This document shows positions 24,001-26,040 of a stretch of DNA of 32,242 nt, piece after piece. Both the position numbers and the translations under genes were made by a program. The notes under the pieces are model-generated. The model searched no databases, had not been told where the DNA came from, and saw only the letters and a list, made by a program, of their open reading frames with translations. The DNA is taken from positions 1-32,242 of the forward strand of contig NW_027124995.1 of the NCBI RefSeq assembly GCF_017916325.1. Reading direction: 5' to 3'. How positions within the stretch are numbered: the first letter of the stretch is position 1; every line of letters starts with the position of its first letter. Source of the stretch: Leishmania martiniquensis. Lineage: Eukaryota; Euglenozoa; Kinetoplastea; Trypanosomatida; Trypanosomatidae.

Positions 24001-25014
24001 GCGCCGTCGTCATCCTCGTCGTCTGCGCCGTCCAGCAGCAGCAGCAGCTCTGCGCCGTCGTCATCCTCATCGTCTGCGCCGTCCAGCAGCAGCAGCAGCT
24101 CTGCGCCGTCGTCGTCCTCGTCGTCTGCGCCGTCCAGCAGCAGCAGCAGCTCTGCGCCGTCGTCATCCTCGTCGTCTGCGCCGTCCAGCAGCAGCAGCAG
24201 CTCTGCGCCGTCGTCATCCTCGTCGTCTGCGCCGTCCAGCAGCAGCAGCAGCTCTGCGCCGTCGTCGTCCTCGTCGTCTGCGCCGTCCAGCAGCAGCAGC
24301 AGCTCTGCGCCGTCGTCATCCTCGTCGTCTGCGCCGTCCAGCAGCAGCGGGGCTGATGACTGCCATGGAGCGGTGCTTTTCTACACTCCTGAGCAGGTGA
24401 AGCACAGTAAGCGTTTCCTAGCCGAGATTGCGGAGGCTTTTGCGGATCATAGTGAGACGTGGAAGTGCTCAAACTTTTGTGTCTGGGATGGTGTGACGTG
24501 CCTCGAGAGAGGGTTCTTCTTTGATTTGGGCGGTGTGGTCACTGTGGGCTCACTGCCGGATGTTCCGGAGGACTGTGATGCGGGATCTGTACCGTTACTG
24601 AAAATAAGTGCAGGTGGGTCGGACGGCAACGTCTCGCTGAGTGGTTCTCTCCCGAAGACGTGGGCTCTGCTGAAGTCTATAGAGGAAATAGATTTCTCTC
24701 ATACAGGCGTCAGCGGAACGCTGCCGTCGGAGTGGTCAGCTATGGTGAAGCTGAGGAAGCTGAATTTGGGCAACAATGCGTTGAGTGGTACACTGCCGGC
24801 AGGGTGGAGCGACATGATCGCCTTGGAAGAGCTCTATCTGAACGACAACCGCTTCACCGGCAGTGTCCCCCTCGAATGGTTTGTCATGGAGAATCTCAAG
24901 ATCTTCGACATCTCGAACAACGACTTCGGCGGTTTTCCGATGGGTTTTATGGTGTCGCCGTCGCGCCCACCTTTAAGAGCTGCTGTGCGCGAGGGGCGGA
25001 GAGTAGTCAGGTGA
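1..25014 (+). CDS. PPG: Proteophosphoglycan (PPG), 3' portion, 5' end outside window
   Basis: This is the 3' part of a very large Leishmania-type proteophosphoglycan gene. The window shows about 24.3 kb of Ser/Ala/Pro array followed by one LRR module and a TGA stop at 25012-25014. In known PPGs such Ser-rich regions are phosphoglycosylated through mannose-phosphate-serine links, and the proteins are secreted or surface-exposed mucin-like molecules that form gels and filaments. That role is inherited from the family and is not visible here. The array is in frame with the LRR module: 24331 onward reads APSSSSGADDC and continues into the module. No start codon lies in the window. Four frame-changing indels occur (243, 14164-14165, 14418-14419, 20243-20244), so the SAP frame is reached only by correcting them. 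The uncorrected frame is still stop-free from 1 to 25011. Which PPG paralogue this is cannot be told. The family call is secure, while the exact coding path is uncertain. Confidence 0.85.
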   Translation, partial: RPRRLRRPAAAAALRRRHPRRLRRPAAAAALRRRRPRRLRRPAAAAALRRRRPRRLRRPAAAAALRRRRPRRLRRPAAAAASAPSSSSSSAPSSSSSSSAPSSSSSSAPSSSSSSSAPSSSSSSAPSSSSSSSAPSSSSSSAPSSSSSSSAPSSSSSSAPSSSSSSSAPSSSSSSAPSSSSSSSAPSSSSSSAPSSSSSSSAPSSSSSSAPSSSSSSSAPSSSSSSAPSSSSSSSAPSSSSSSAPSSSSSSSAPSSSSSSAPSSSSSSSAPSSSSSSAPSSSSSSSAPSSSSSSAPSSSSSSSAPSSSSSSAPSSSSSSSAPSSSSSSAPSSSSSSSAPSSSSSSAPSSSSSSSAPSSSSSSAPSSSSSSSAPSSSSSSAPSSSSSSSAPSSSSSSAPSSSSSSSAPSSSSSSAPSSSSSSSAPSSSSSSAPSSSSSSSAPSSSSSSAPSSSSSSSAPSSSSSSAPSSSSSSSAPSSSSSSAPSSSSSSSAPSSSSSSAPSSSSSSSAPSSSSSSAPSSSSSSSAPSSSSSSAPSSSSSSSAPSSSSSSAPSSSSSSSAPSSSSSSAPSSSSSSSAPSSSSSSAPSSSSSSSAPSSSSSSAPSSSSSSSAPSSSSSSAPSSSSSSSAPSSSSSSAPSSSSSSSAPSSSSSSAPSSSSSSSAPSSSSSSAPSSSSSSSAPSSSSSSAPSSSSSSSAPSSSSSSAPSSSSSSSAPSSSSSSAPSSSSSSSAPSSSSSSAPSSSSSSSAPSSSSSSAPSSSSSSSAPSSSSSSAPSSSSSSSAPSSSSSSAPSSSSSSSAPSSSSSSAPSSSSSSSAPSSSSSSAPSSSSSSSAPSSSSSSAPSSSSSSSAPSSSSSSAPSSSSSSSAPSSSSSSAPSSSSSSSAPSSSSSSAPSSSSSSSAPSSSSSSAPSSSSSSSAPSSSSSSAPSSSSSSSAPSSSSSSAPSSSSSSSAPSSSSSSAPSSSSSSSAPSSSSSSAPSSSSSSSAPSSSSSSAPSSSSSSSAPSSSSSSAPSSSSSSSAPSSSSSSAPSSSSSSSAPSSSSSSAPSSSSSSSAPSSSSSSAPSSSSSSSAPSSSSSSAPSSSSSSSAPSSSSSSAPSSSSSSSAPSSSSSSAPSSSSSSSAPSSSSSSAPSSSSSSSAPSSSSSSAPSSSSSSSAPSSSSSSAPSSSSSSSAPSSSSSSAPSSSSSSSAPSSSSSSAPSSSSSSSAPSSSSSSAPSSSSSSSAPSSSSSSAPSSSSSSSAPSSSSSSAPSSSSSSSAPSSSSSSAPSSSSSSSAPSSSSSSAPSSSSSSSAPSSSSSSAPSSSSSSSAPSSSSSSAPSSSSSSSAPSSSSSSAPSSSSSSSAPSSSSSSAPSSSSSSSAPSSSSSSAPSSSSSSSAPSSSSSSAPSSSSSSSAPSSSSSSAPSSSSSSSAPSSSSSSAPSSSSSSSAPSSSSSSAPSSSSSSSAPSSSSSSAPSSSSSSSAPSSSSSSAPSSSSSSSAPSSSSSSAPSSSSSSSAPSSSSSSAPSSSSSSSAPSSSSSSAPSSSSSSSAPSSSSSSAPSSSSSSSAPSSSSSSAPSSSSSSSAPSSSSSSAPSSSSSSSAPSSSSSSAPSSSSSSAPSSSSSSAPSSSSSSSAPSSSSSSAPSSSSSSSAPSSSSSSAPSSSSSSSAPSSSSSSAPSSSSSSSAPSSSSSSAPSSSSSSSAPSSSSSSAPSSSSSSSAPSSSSSSAPSSSSSSSAPSSSSSSAPSSSSSSSAPSSSSSSAPSSSSSSSAPSSSSSSAPSSSSSSSAPSSSSSSAPSSSSSSSAPSSSSSSAPSSSSSSSAPSSSSSSAPSSSSSSSAPSSSSSSAPSSSSSSSAPSSSSSSAPSSSSSSSAPSSSSSSAPSSSSSSSAPSSSSSSAPSSSSSSSAPSSSSSSAPSSSSSSSAPSSSSSSAPSSSSSSSAPSSSSSSAPSSSSSSSAPSSSSSSAPSSSSSSSAPSSSSSSAPSSSSSSSAPSSSSSSAPSSSSSSSAPSSSSSSAPSSSSSSSAPSSSSSSAPSSSSSSSAPSSSSSSAPSSSSSSSAPSSSSSSAPSSSSSSSAPSSSSSSAPSSSSSSSAPSSSSSSAPSSSSSSSAPSSSSSSAPSSSSSSSAPSSSSSSAPSSSSSSSAPSSSSSSAPSSSSSSSAPSSSSSSAPSSSSSSSAPSSSSSSAPSSSSSSSAPSSSSSSAPSSSSSSSAPSSSSSSAPSSSSSSSAPSSSSSSAPSSSSSSSAPSSSSSSAPSSSSSSSAPSSSSSSAPSSSSSSSAPSSSSSSAPSSSSSSSAPSSSSSSAPSSSSSSSAPSSSSSSAPSSSSSSSAPSSSSSSAPSSSSSSSAPSSSSSSAPSSSSSSSAPSSSSSSAPSSSSSSSAPSSSSSSAPSSSSSSSAPSSSSSSAPSSSSSSSAPSSSSSSAPSSSSSSSAPSSSSSSAPSSSSSSSAPSSSSSSAPSSSSSSSAPSSSSSSAPSSSSSSSAPSSSSSSAPSSSSSSSAPSSSSSSAPSSSSSSSAPSSSSSSAPSSSSSSSAPSSSSSSAPSSSSSSSAPSSSSSSAPSSSSSSSAPSSSSSSAPSSSSSSSAPSSSSSSAPSSSSSSSAPSSSSSSAPSSSSSSSAPSSSSSSAPSSSSSSSAPSSSSSSAPSSSSSSSAPSSSSSSAPSSSSSSSAPSSSSSSAPSSSSSSSAPSSSSSSAPSSSSSSSAPSSSSSSAPSSSSSSSAPSSSSSSAPSSSSSSSAPSSSSSSAPSSSSSSSAPSSSSSSAPSSSSSSSAPSSSSSSAPSSSSSSSAPSSSSSSAPSSSSSSSAPSSSSSSAPSSSSSSSAPSSSSSSAPSSSSSSSAPSSSSSSAPSSSSSSSAPSSSSSSAPSSSSSSSAPSSSSSSAPSSSSSSSAPSSSSSSAPSSSSSSSAPSSSSSSAPSSSSSSSAPSSSSSSAPSSSSSSSAPSSSSSSAPSSSSSSSAPSSSSSSAPSSSSSSSAPSSSSSSAPSSSSSSSAPSSSSSSAPSSSSSSSAPSSSSSSAPSSSSSSSAPSSSSSSAPSSSSSSSAPSSSSSSAPSSSSSSSAPSSSSSSAPSSSSSSSAPSSSSSSAPSSSSSSSAPSSSSSSAPSSSSSSSAPSSSSSSAPSSSSSSSAPSSSSSSAPSSSSSSSAPSSSSSSAPSSSSSSSAPSSSSSSAPSSSSSSSAPSSSSSSAPSSSSSSSAPSSSSSSAPSSSSSSSAPSSSSSSAPSSSSSSSAPSSSSSSAPSSSSSSSAPSSSSSSAPSSSSSSSAPSSSSSSAPSSSSSSSAPSSSSSSAPSSSSSSSAPSSSSSSAPSSSSSSSAPSSSSSSAPSSSSSSSAPSSSSSSAPSSSSSSSAPSSSSSSAPSSSSSSSAPSSSSSSAPSSSSSSSAPSSSSSSAPSSSSSSSAPSSSSSSAPSSSSSSSAPSSSSSSAPSSSSSSSAPSSSSSSAPSSSSSSSAPSSSSSSAPSSSSSSSAPSSSSSSAPSSSSSSSAPSSSSSSAPSSSSSSSAPSSSSSSAPSSSSSSSAPSSSSSSAPSSSSSSSAPSSSSSSAPSSSSSSSAPSSSSSSAPSSSSSSSSAPSSSSSSAPSSSSSSSAPSSSSSSAPSSSSSSSAPSSSSSSAPSSSSSSSAPSSSSSSAPSSSSSSSAPSSSSSSAPSSSSSSSAPSSSSSSAPSSSSSSSAPSSSSSSAPSSSSSSSAPSSSSSSAPSSSSSSSAPSSSSSSAPSSSSSSSAPSSSSSSAPSSSSSSSAPSSSSSSAPSSSSSSSAPSSSSSSAPSSSSSSSAPSSSSSSAPSSSSSSSAPSSSSSSAPSSSSSSSAPSSSSSSAPSSSSSSSAPSSSSSSAPSSSSSSSAPSSSSSSAPSSSSSSSAPSSSSSSAPSSSSSSSAPSSSSSSAPSSSSSSSAPSSSSSSAPSSSSSSSSAPSSSSSSAPSSSSSSSAPSSSSSSAPSSSSSSSAPSSSSSSAPSSSSSSSAPSSSSSSAPSSSSSSSAPSSSSSSAPSSSSSSSAPSSSSSSAPSSSSSSSAPSSSSSSAPSSSSSSSAPSSSSSSAPSSSSSSSAPSSSSSSAPSSSSSSSAPSSSSSSAPSSSSSSSAPSSSSSSAPSSSSSSSAPSSSSSSAPSSSSSSSAPSSSSSSAPSSSSSSSAPSSSSSSAPSSSSSSSAPSSSSSSAPSSSSSSSAPSSSSSSAPSSSSSSSAPSSSSSSAPSSSSSSSAPSSSSSSAPSSSSSSSAPSSSSSSAPSSSSSSSAPSSSSSSAPSSSSSSSAPSSSSSSAPSSSSSSSAPSSSSSSAPSSSSSSSAPSSSSSSAPSSSSSSSAPSSSSSSAPSSSSSSSAPSSSSSSAPSSSSSSSAPSSSSSSAPSSSSSSSAPSSSSSSAPSSSSSSSAPSSSSSSAPSSSSSSSAPSSSSSSAPSSSSSSSAPSSSSSSAPSSSSSSSAPSSSSSSAPSSSSSSSAPSSSSSSAPSSSSSSSAPSSSSSSAPSSSSSSSAPSSSSSSAPSSSSSSSAPSSSSSSAPSSSSSSSAPSSSSSSAPSSSSSSSAPSSSSSSAPSSSSSSSSAPSSSSSSAPSSSSSSSAPSSSSSSAPSSSSSSSAPSSSSSSAPSSSSSSSAPSSSSSSAPSSSSSSSAPSSSSSSAPSSSSSSSAPSSSSSSAPSSSSSSSAPSSSSSSAPSSSSSSSAPSSSSSSAPSSSSSSSAPSSSSSSAPSSSSSSSAPSSSSSSAPSSSSSSSAPSSSSSSAPSSSSSSSAPSSSSSSAPSSSAAAALRRRRPRRLRRPAAAAALRRRRPRHLRRPAAAAALRRRRPRRLRRPAAAAALRRRRPRRLRRPAAAAALRRRHPRRLRRPAQQQQLCAVVILVVCAVQQQQQLCAVVVLVVCAVQQQQQLCAVVVLVICAVQQQQQLCAVVVLVVCAVQQQQQLCAVVILVVCAVQQQQQLCAVVVLVVCAVQQQQQLCAVVVLVVCAVQQQQQLCAVVILVVCAVQQQQQLCAVVILVVCAVQQQQQLCAVVVLVVCAVQQQQQLCAVVVLVVCAVQQQQQLCAVVVLVVCAVQQQQQLCAVVVLVVCAVQQQQQLCAVVILVVCAVQQQQQLCAVVVLVVCAVQQQQQLCAVVVLVVCAVQQQQQLCAVVVLVICAVQQQQQLCAVVVLVVCAVQQQQQLCAVVVLVVCAVQQQQQLCAVVILVVCAVQQQQQLCAVVVLVVCAVQQQQQLCAVVVLVVCAVQQQQQLCAVVILVVCAVQQQQQLCAVVILVVCAVQQQQQLCAVVVLVVCAVQQQQQLCAVVVLVVCAVQQQQQLCAVVVLVVCAVQQQQQLCAVVILVVCAVQQQQQLCAVVVLVVCAVQQQQQLCAVVVLVVCAVQQQQQLCAVVVLVICAVQQQQQLCAVVILVVCAVQQQQQLCAVVILVVCAVQQQQQLCAVVVLVVCAVQQQQQLCAVVILVVCAVQQQQQLCAVVVLVVCAVQQQQQLCAVVVLVVCAVQQQQQLCAVVVLVVCAVQQQQQLCAVVVLVVCAVQQQQQLCAVVVLVVCAVQQQQQLCAVVVLVVCAVQQQQQLCAVVVLVVCAVQQQQQLCAVVVLVVCAVQQQQQLCAVVVLVICAVQQQQQLCAVVVLVVCAVQQQQQLCAVVVLVVCAVQQQQQLCAVVVLVICAVQQQQQLCAVVVLVVCAVQQQQQLCAVVVLVVCAVQQQQQLCAVVVLVVCAVQQQQQLCAVVVLVVCAVQQQQQLCAVVVLVVCAVQQQQQLCAVVVLVVCAVQQQQQLCAVVVLVVCAVQQQQQLCAVVVLVICAVQQQQQLCAVVVLVVCAVQQQQQLCAVVVLVVCAVQQQQQLCAVVILVVCAVQQQQQLCAVVILVVCAVQQQQQLCAVVVLVVCAVQQQQQLCAVVILVVCAVQQQQQLCAVVVLVVCAVQQQQQLCAVVVLVVCAVQQQQQLCAVVVLVVCAVQQQQQLCAVVVLVICAVQQQQQLCAVVVLVVCAVQQQQQLCAVVVLVVCAVQQQQQLCAVVVLVVCAVQQQQQLCAVVVLVVCAVQQQQQLCAVVVLVVCAVQQQQQLCAVVVLVVCAVQQQQQLCAVVVLVVCAVQQQQQLCAVVILVVCAVQQQQQLCAVVVLVVCAVQQQQQLCAVVVLVVCAVQQQQQLCAVVVLVVCAVQQQQQLCAVVVLVVCAVQQQQQLCAVVVLVVCAVQQQQQLCAVVILVVCAVQQQQQLCAVVVLVVCAVQQQQQLCAVVVLVVCAVQQQQQLCAVVVLVVCAVQQQQQLCAVVVLVVCAVQQQQQLCAVVVLVVCAVQQQQQLCAVVVLVVCAVQQQQQLCAVVVLVVCAVQQQQQLCAVVILVVCAVQQQQQLCAVVVLVVCAVQQQQQLCAVVVLVVCAVQQQQQLCAVVVLVVCAVQQQQQLCAVVVLVVCAVQQQQQLCAVVVLVVCAVQQQQQLCAVVVLVVCAVQQQQQLCAVVVLVVCAVQQQQQLCAVVVLVVCAVQQQQQLCAVVVLVVCAVQQQQQLCAVVVLVVCAVQQQQQLCAVVVLVVCAVQQQQQLCAVVVLVVCAVQQQQQLCAVVILVVCAVQQQQQLCAVVVLVICAVQQQQQLCAVVVLVVCAVQQQQQLCAVVVLVVCAVQQQQQLCAVVVLVVCAVQQQQQLCAVVVLVVCAVQQQQQQLCAVVILVVCAVQQQQQQLCAVVVLVVCAVQQQQQLCAVVVLVVCAVQQQQQLCAVVVLVVCAVQQQQQLCAVVILVVCAVQQQQQLCAVVVLVVCAVQQQQQLCAVVVLVVCAVQQQQQLCAVVVLVVCAVQQQQQLCAVVVLVVCAVQQRSSSSAPSSSSSSAPSSSSSSSSAPSSSSSSAPSSSSSSSAPSSSSSSAPSSSSSSSAPSSSSSSAPSSSSSSSAPSSSSSSAPSSSSSSSAPSSSSSSAPSSSSSSSAPSSSSSSAPSSSSSSSAPSSSSSSAPSSSSSSSSAPSSSSSSAPSSSSSSSAPSSSSSSAPSSSSSSSAPSSSSSSAPSSSSSSSAPSSSSSSAPSSSSSSSAPSSSSSSAPSSSSSSSAPSSSSSSAPSSSSSSSAPSSSSSSAPSSSSSSSAPSSSSSSAPSSSSSSSAPSSSSSSAPSSSSSSSAPSSSSSSAPSSSSSSSAPSSSSSSAPSSSSSSSAPSSSSSSAPSSSSSSSAPSSSSSSAPSSSSSSSAPSSSSSSAPSSSSSSSAPSSSSSSAPSSSSSSSAPSSSSSSAPSSSSSSSAPSSSSSSAPSSSSSSSAPSSSSSSAPSSSSSSSAPSSSSSSAPSSSSSSSAPSSSSSSAPSSSSSSSAPSSSSSSAPSSSSSSSAPSSSSSSAPSSSSSSSAPSSSSSSAPSSSSSSSAPSSSSSSAPSSSSSSSAPSSSSSSAPSSSSSSSAPSSSSSSAPSSSSSSSAPSSSSSSAPSSSSSSSAPSSSSSSAPSSSSSSSAPSSSSSSAPSSSSSSSAPSSSSSSAPSSSSSSSSAPSSSSSSAPSSSSSSSAPSSSSSSAPSSSSSSSAPSSSSSSAPSSSSSSSAPSSSSSSAPSSSSSSSAPSSSSSSAPSSSSSSSSAPSSSSSSAPSSSSSSSAPSSSSSSAPSSSSSSSAPSSSSSSAPSSSSSSSAPSSSSSSAPSSSSSSSAPSSSSSSAPSSSSSSSAPSSSSSSAPSSSSSSSSAPSSSSSSAPSSSSSSSSAPSSSSSSAPSSSSSSSAPSSSSSSAPSSSSSSSAPSSSSSSEPSSSSSSSAPSSSSSSAPSSSSSSSAPSSSSSSAPSSSSSSSAPSSSSSSAPSSSSSSSAPSSSSSSAPSSSSSSSAPSSSSSSAPSSSSSSSAPSSSSSSAPSSSSSSSAPSSSSSSAPSSSSSSSAPSSSSSSAPSSSSSSSAPSSSSSSAPSSSSSSSAPSSSSSSAPSSSSSSSAPSSSSSSAPSSSSSSSAPSSSSSSAPSSSSSSSSAPSSSSSSAPSSSSSSSAPSSSSSSAPSSSSSSSAPSSSSSSAPSSSSSSSAPSSSSSSAPSSSSSSSAPSSSSSSAPSSSSSSSAPSSSSSSAPSSSSSSSAPSSSSSSAPSSSSSSSAPSSSSSSAPSSSSSSSAPSSSSSSAPSSSSSSSAPSSSSSSAPSSSSSSSAPSSSSSSAPSSSSSSSAPSSSSSSAPSSSSSSSAPSSSSSSAPSSSSSSSAPSSSSSSAPSSSSSSSAPSSSSSSAPSSSSGADDCHGAVLFYTPEQVKHSKRFLAEIAEAFADHSETWKCSNFCVWDGVTCLERGFFFDLGGVVTVGSLPDVPEDCDAGSVPLLKISAGGSDGNVSLSGSLPKTWALLKSIEEIDFSHTGVSGTLPSEWSAMVKLRKLNLGNNALSGTLPAGWSDMIALEELYLNDNRFTGSVPLEWFVMENLKIFDISNNDFGGFPMGFMVSPSRPPLRAAVREGRRVVR
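243..243 (+). other. Frame-changing +1 indel in the array
   Basis: After five AGC codons ending at 242 there is one additional g before the next tct codon. Upstream of it the SAP frame has codon starts at positions divisible by 3, and downstream at positions equal to 1 modulo 3. No compensating indel lies in the window upstream, so the 5' 242 bases are out of SAP frame with the rest unless the base is an error or compensation lies outside. Confidence 0.9.
1162..4779 (+). repeat. Higher-order duplication, period 34 units (about 1,734 bp)
   Basis: I scored each unit by its variable base (tcA or tcG). The run of 37 units starting at 1162 matches the run starting at 2896 at 35 of 37 positions, an offset of exactly 34 units. 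Both copies share the pattern AGGAAGGAAAAAGAGG, and later GAGAAGAG, AAAAA, GGAGG. The mismatches are at units near 1992 and 2094. The match breaks down right after the only four-AGC (48-bp) unit, whose short run is 4768-4779, so that unit may mark a recombination junction. The comparison was made by eye on one variable site. Confidence 0.75.
4768..4779 (+). repeat. Single four-AGC (48-bp) unit
   Basis: The AGC run here has four copies instead of five, the only such contraction seen in about 476 units. It removes one serine and keeps the frame. It lies at the right edge of the 34-unit higher-order duplication. Confidence 0.9.
14158..14174 (+). other. Frame-changing +2 (GC) indel, first of three
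   Basis: The AGC run is 17 nt instead of 15, reading agcagc-gc-agcagcagc, with the extra gc at 14164-14165. It can equally be described as six AGC with one a missing. Downstream the SAP frame moves to codon starts divisible by 3. Confidence 0.9.
14415..14431 (+). other. Frame-changing +2 (GC) indel, second of three
   Basis: The run reads agc-gc-agcagcagcagc, 17 nt, with the extra gc at 14418-14419. Downstream the SAP frame has codon starts equal to 2 modulo 3. Confidence 0.9.
20237..20253 (+). other. Frame-changing +2 (GC) indel, third of three
   Basis: The run reads agcagc-gc-agcagcagc, 17 nt, with the extra gc at 20243-20244. It is the same string as the first indel. After it the SAP frame returns to codon starts equal to 1 modulo 3, the frame of the terminal LRR module. 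The three +2 events therefore sum to +6 and cancel. Confidence 0.9.
24349..25011 (+). other. C-terminal PSA-2/PPG-type LRR module of gene 1
   Basis: Directly after the array the protein reads GADDCHG and then a capped LRR module. The N-cap has the pattern W-x-C-x-N-F-C-x6-C (24460-24501), shared with all three modules of the downstream gene. Four to five LRRs follow, of the form SG(T/S)LPxxWSxMxxLxxLxLxxN, for example SGTLPSEWSAMVKLRKLNL. The last clear repeat (TGSVPLEW...) ends near 24930. After that comes a short basic tail ending GRRVVR. The Cys-rich C-cap seen in gene 2 (FCGC(V/L)P...DCATxNxCQ) is absent, and there is no hydrophobic GPI signal. One N-glycosylation motif (NVS) is present near 24628. 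The GTG at 24373 is an internal valine, not a start. Confidence 0.85.
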
Positions 25015-26000
25015 AAGCAAGAGCGGATTTTGAACTGCCTTTTTCTTCTCATGTCCGTTGAGGAATTCTTCTGCCGAGGTCACTTCTCATTCTGTTCTCA
25101 CGTGCTGTCGTGTAACGATTCTTGGATGTTGAGAGATGGACGCTTTGAGACAGTTCTGTCAACGTGAATCCGTGACAGCACGCTGCACACATCATCATCC
25201 CCCCTCCCTCATACCTTTCTCCTCCCTTTCTTCTCGTTCTCCCCCCTCCTCTCGTCTACACCCGCCGTCTGCCCCCCCCCCTCTCCCTCTCTCAAGTGTG
25301 TTCGTTTATGCCCCCTCCCCTCGTTTTTCCTGTTGACGAAGCCCCATCGCGTCCACTCTTGTGGGTGCGGCCGTCTCTCTCGCCCCCGCCGTTTCCGACA
25401 TGCCGGTGCTCTCCCTCCCTCTCTTACCGTGGCCCTGCTCGCTGGCCACGTGGAATGGCCAAGGCGTCGCGCCTAATTGCGCTGGCGGCTGCACAACACG
25501 TTGGGAATGGCGTGGTCGTGCGTGGGGGTGGCTCACAACTCACGGTGAGCCAGTGCCAGTCTTCGCGGTCGGTCTTTCTTCATCGAGGACCCTCAGCATA
25601 TTTGTTTCAGAAGTCGCGTTGACCGAGTGCGGCGGCGGCTGGGCGCCTCAGCGCTCCTCCTGCTGTGAGCGCACTTGGGCGCCACCCCCTCCACCCGCCG
25701 TTGTGTCTGTGTCTATCTGCGCATCTTCCTAATTTCAGTTCTTGTTTTCAGCGTCACCGTCTCTCTCCCTGGCTAACCCTCTCCTCTCTCCGGCATCGCA
25801 CCTGCTGCCAAACGCATGGCGTGCATGCATGTGTGCGTGCGCCCACGTCTCATTCTGCGTGTGGCGTCGTTGACTGAGGGAGCATGTCTGGGATGTTTGG
25901 TGAGGGGAGCTCATCCTCTGCATCGTGTGAATGCCCCCTCTCTCCTCCAGGCGCGCGCACACACGCCGTCGCCCTCCCCCTCTTAACGTGTATGTGGATT

Positions 26001-26010
26001 AATTTATTTA
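26001..26010 (+). promoter_or_regulatory. AU-rich element-like motif in the 3' UTR
   Basis: The bases aatttattta, containing one ATTTA pentamer, sit in an otherwise CT-rich region about 1 kb after the stop codon. AU-rich motifs in trypanosomatid 3' UTRs can affect mRNA stability or stage-specific expression. A single copy is weak evidence. Confidence 0.25.
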
Positions 26011-26040
26011 CAACGGTGCTTCAAGTTCCCGAAAGAAAGC

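Larger units (their letters stand above)
1..24348 (+). repeat. 51-bp SAP tandem array, about 476 units
   Basis: Each 51-bp unit has 17 codons: SAPSSSSS (Ser mostly TCG/TCC) followed by SAPSSSSSS (one TCC, then five AGC). That gives 13 Ser, 2 Ala and 2 Pro, about 71% GC. Taking the variable base tcR as the marker, the first is at 53 and the last at 24318. Subtracting 40 nt of recorded length variation leaves exactly 475 x 51 nt. Length variants seen are six-AGC units near 10.63, 11.65, 13.55, 19.78, 19.83, 20.29, 20.65, 22.19, 22.44, 22.75, 22.81 and 23.58 kb, and one four-AGC unit at 4768-4779. Common base variants are tcA at the fifth and eighth serine codons, all synonymous. The array would encode a roughly 8,100-residue unstructured scaffold. 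Confidence 0.97.

Noticed and set aside
1..24348. CRISPR array
   Set aside because: Units are directly tandem with no unique spacers, are coding, and sit in a trypanosomatid gene context.
14134..24472. Three very long antisense ORFs (TAQSCCCCW repeats, up to 1,873 codons)
   Set aside because: They are the mirror of the SAP array in another frame. They exist because the unit lacks antisense stops in that frame and because synonymous tcA variants create ATG on the minus strand. Their breaks coincide with the array indels, and no antisense protein family is recognisable.
24373..25014. Independent small gene starting at GTG 24373
   Set aside because: The GTG is an internal valine. The frame is open and continuous with the SAP array upstream and begins mid-way through the N-cap of the LRR module.
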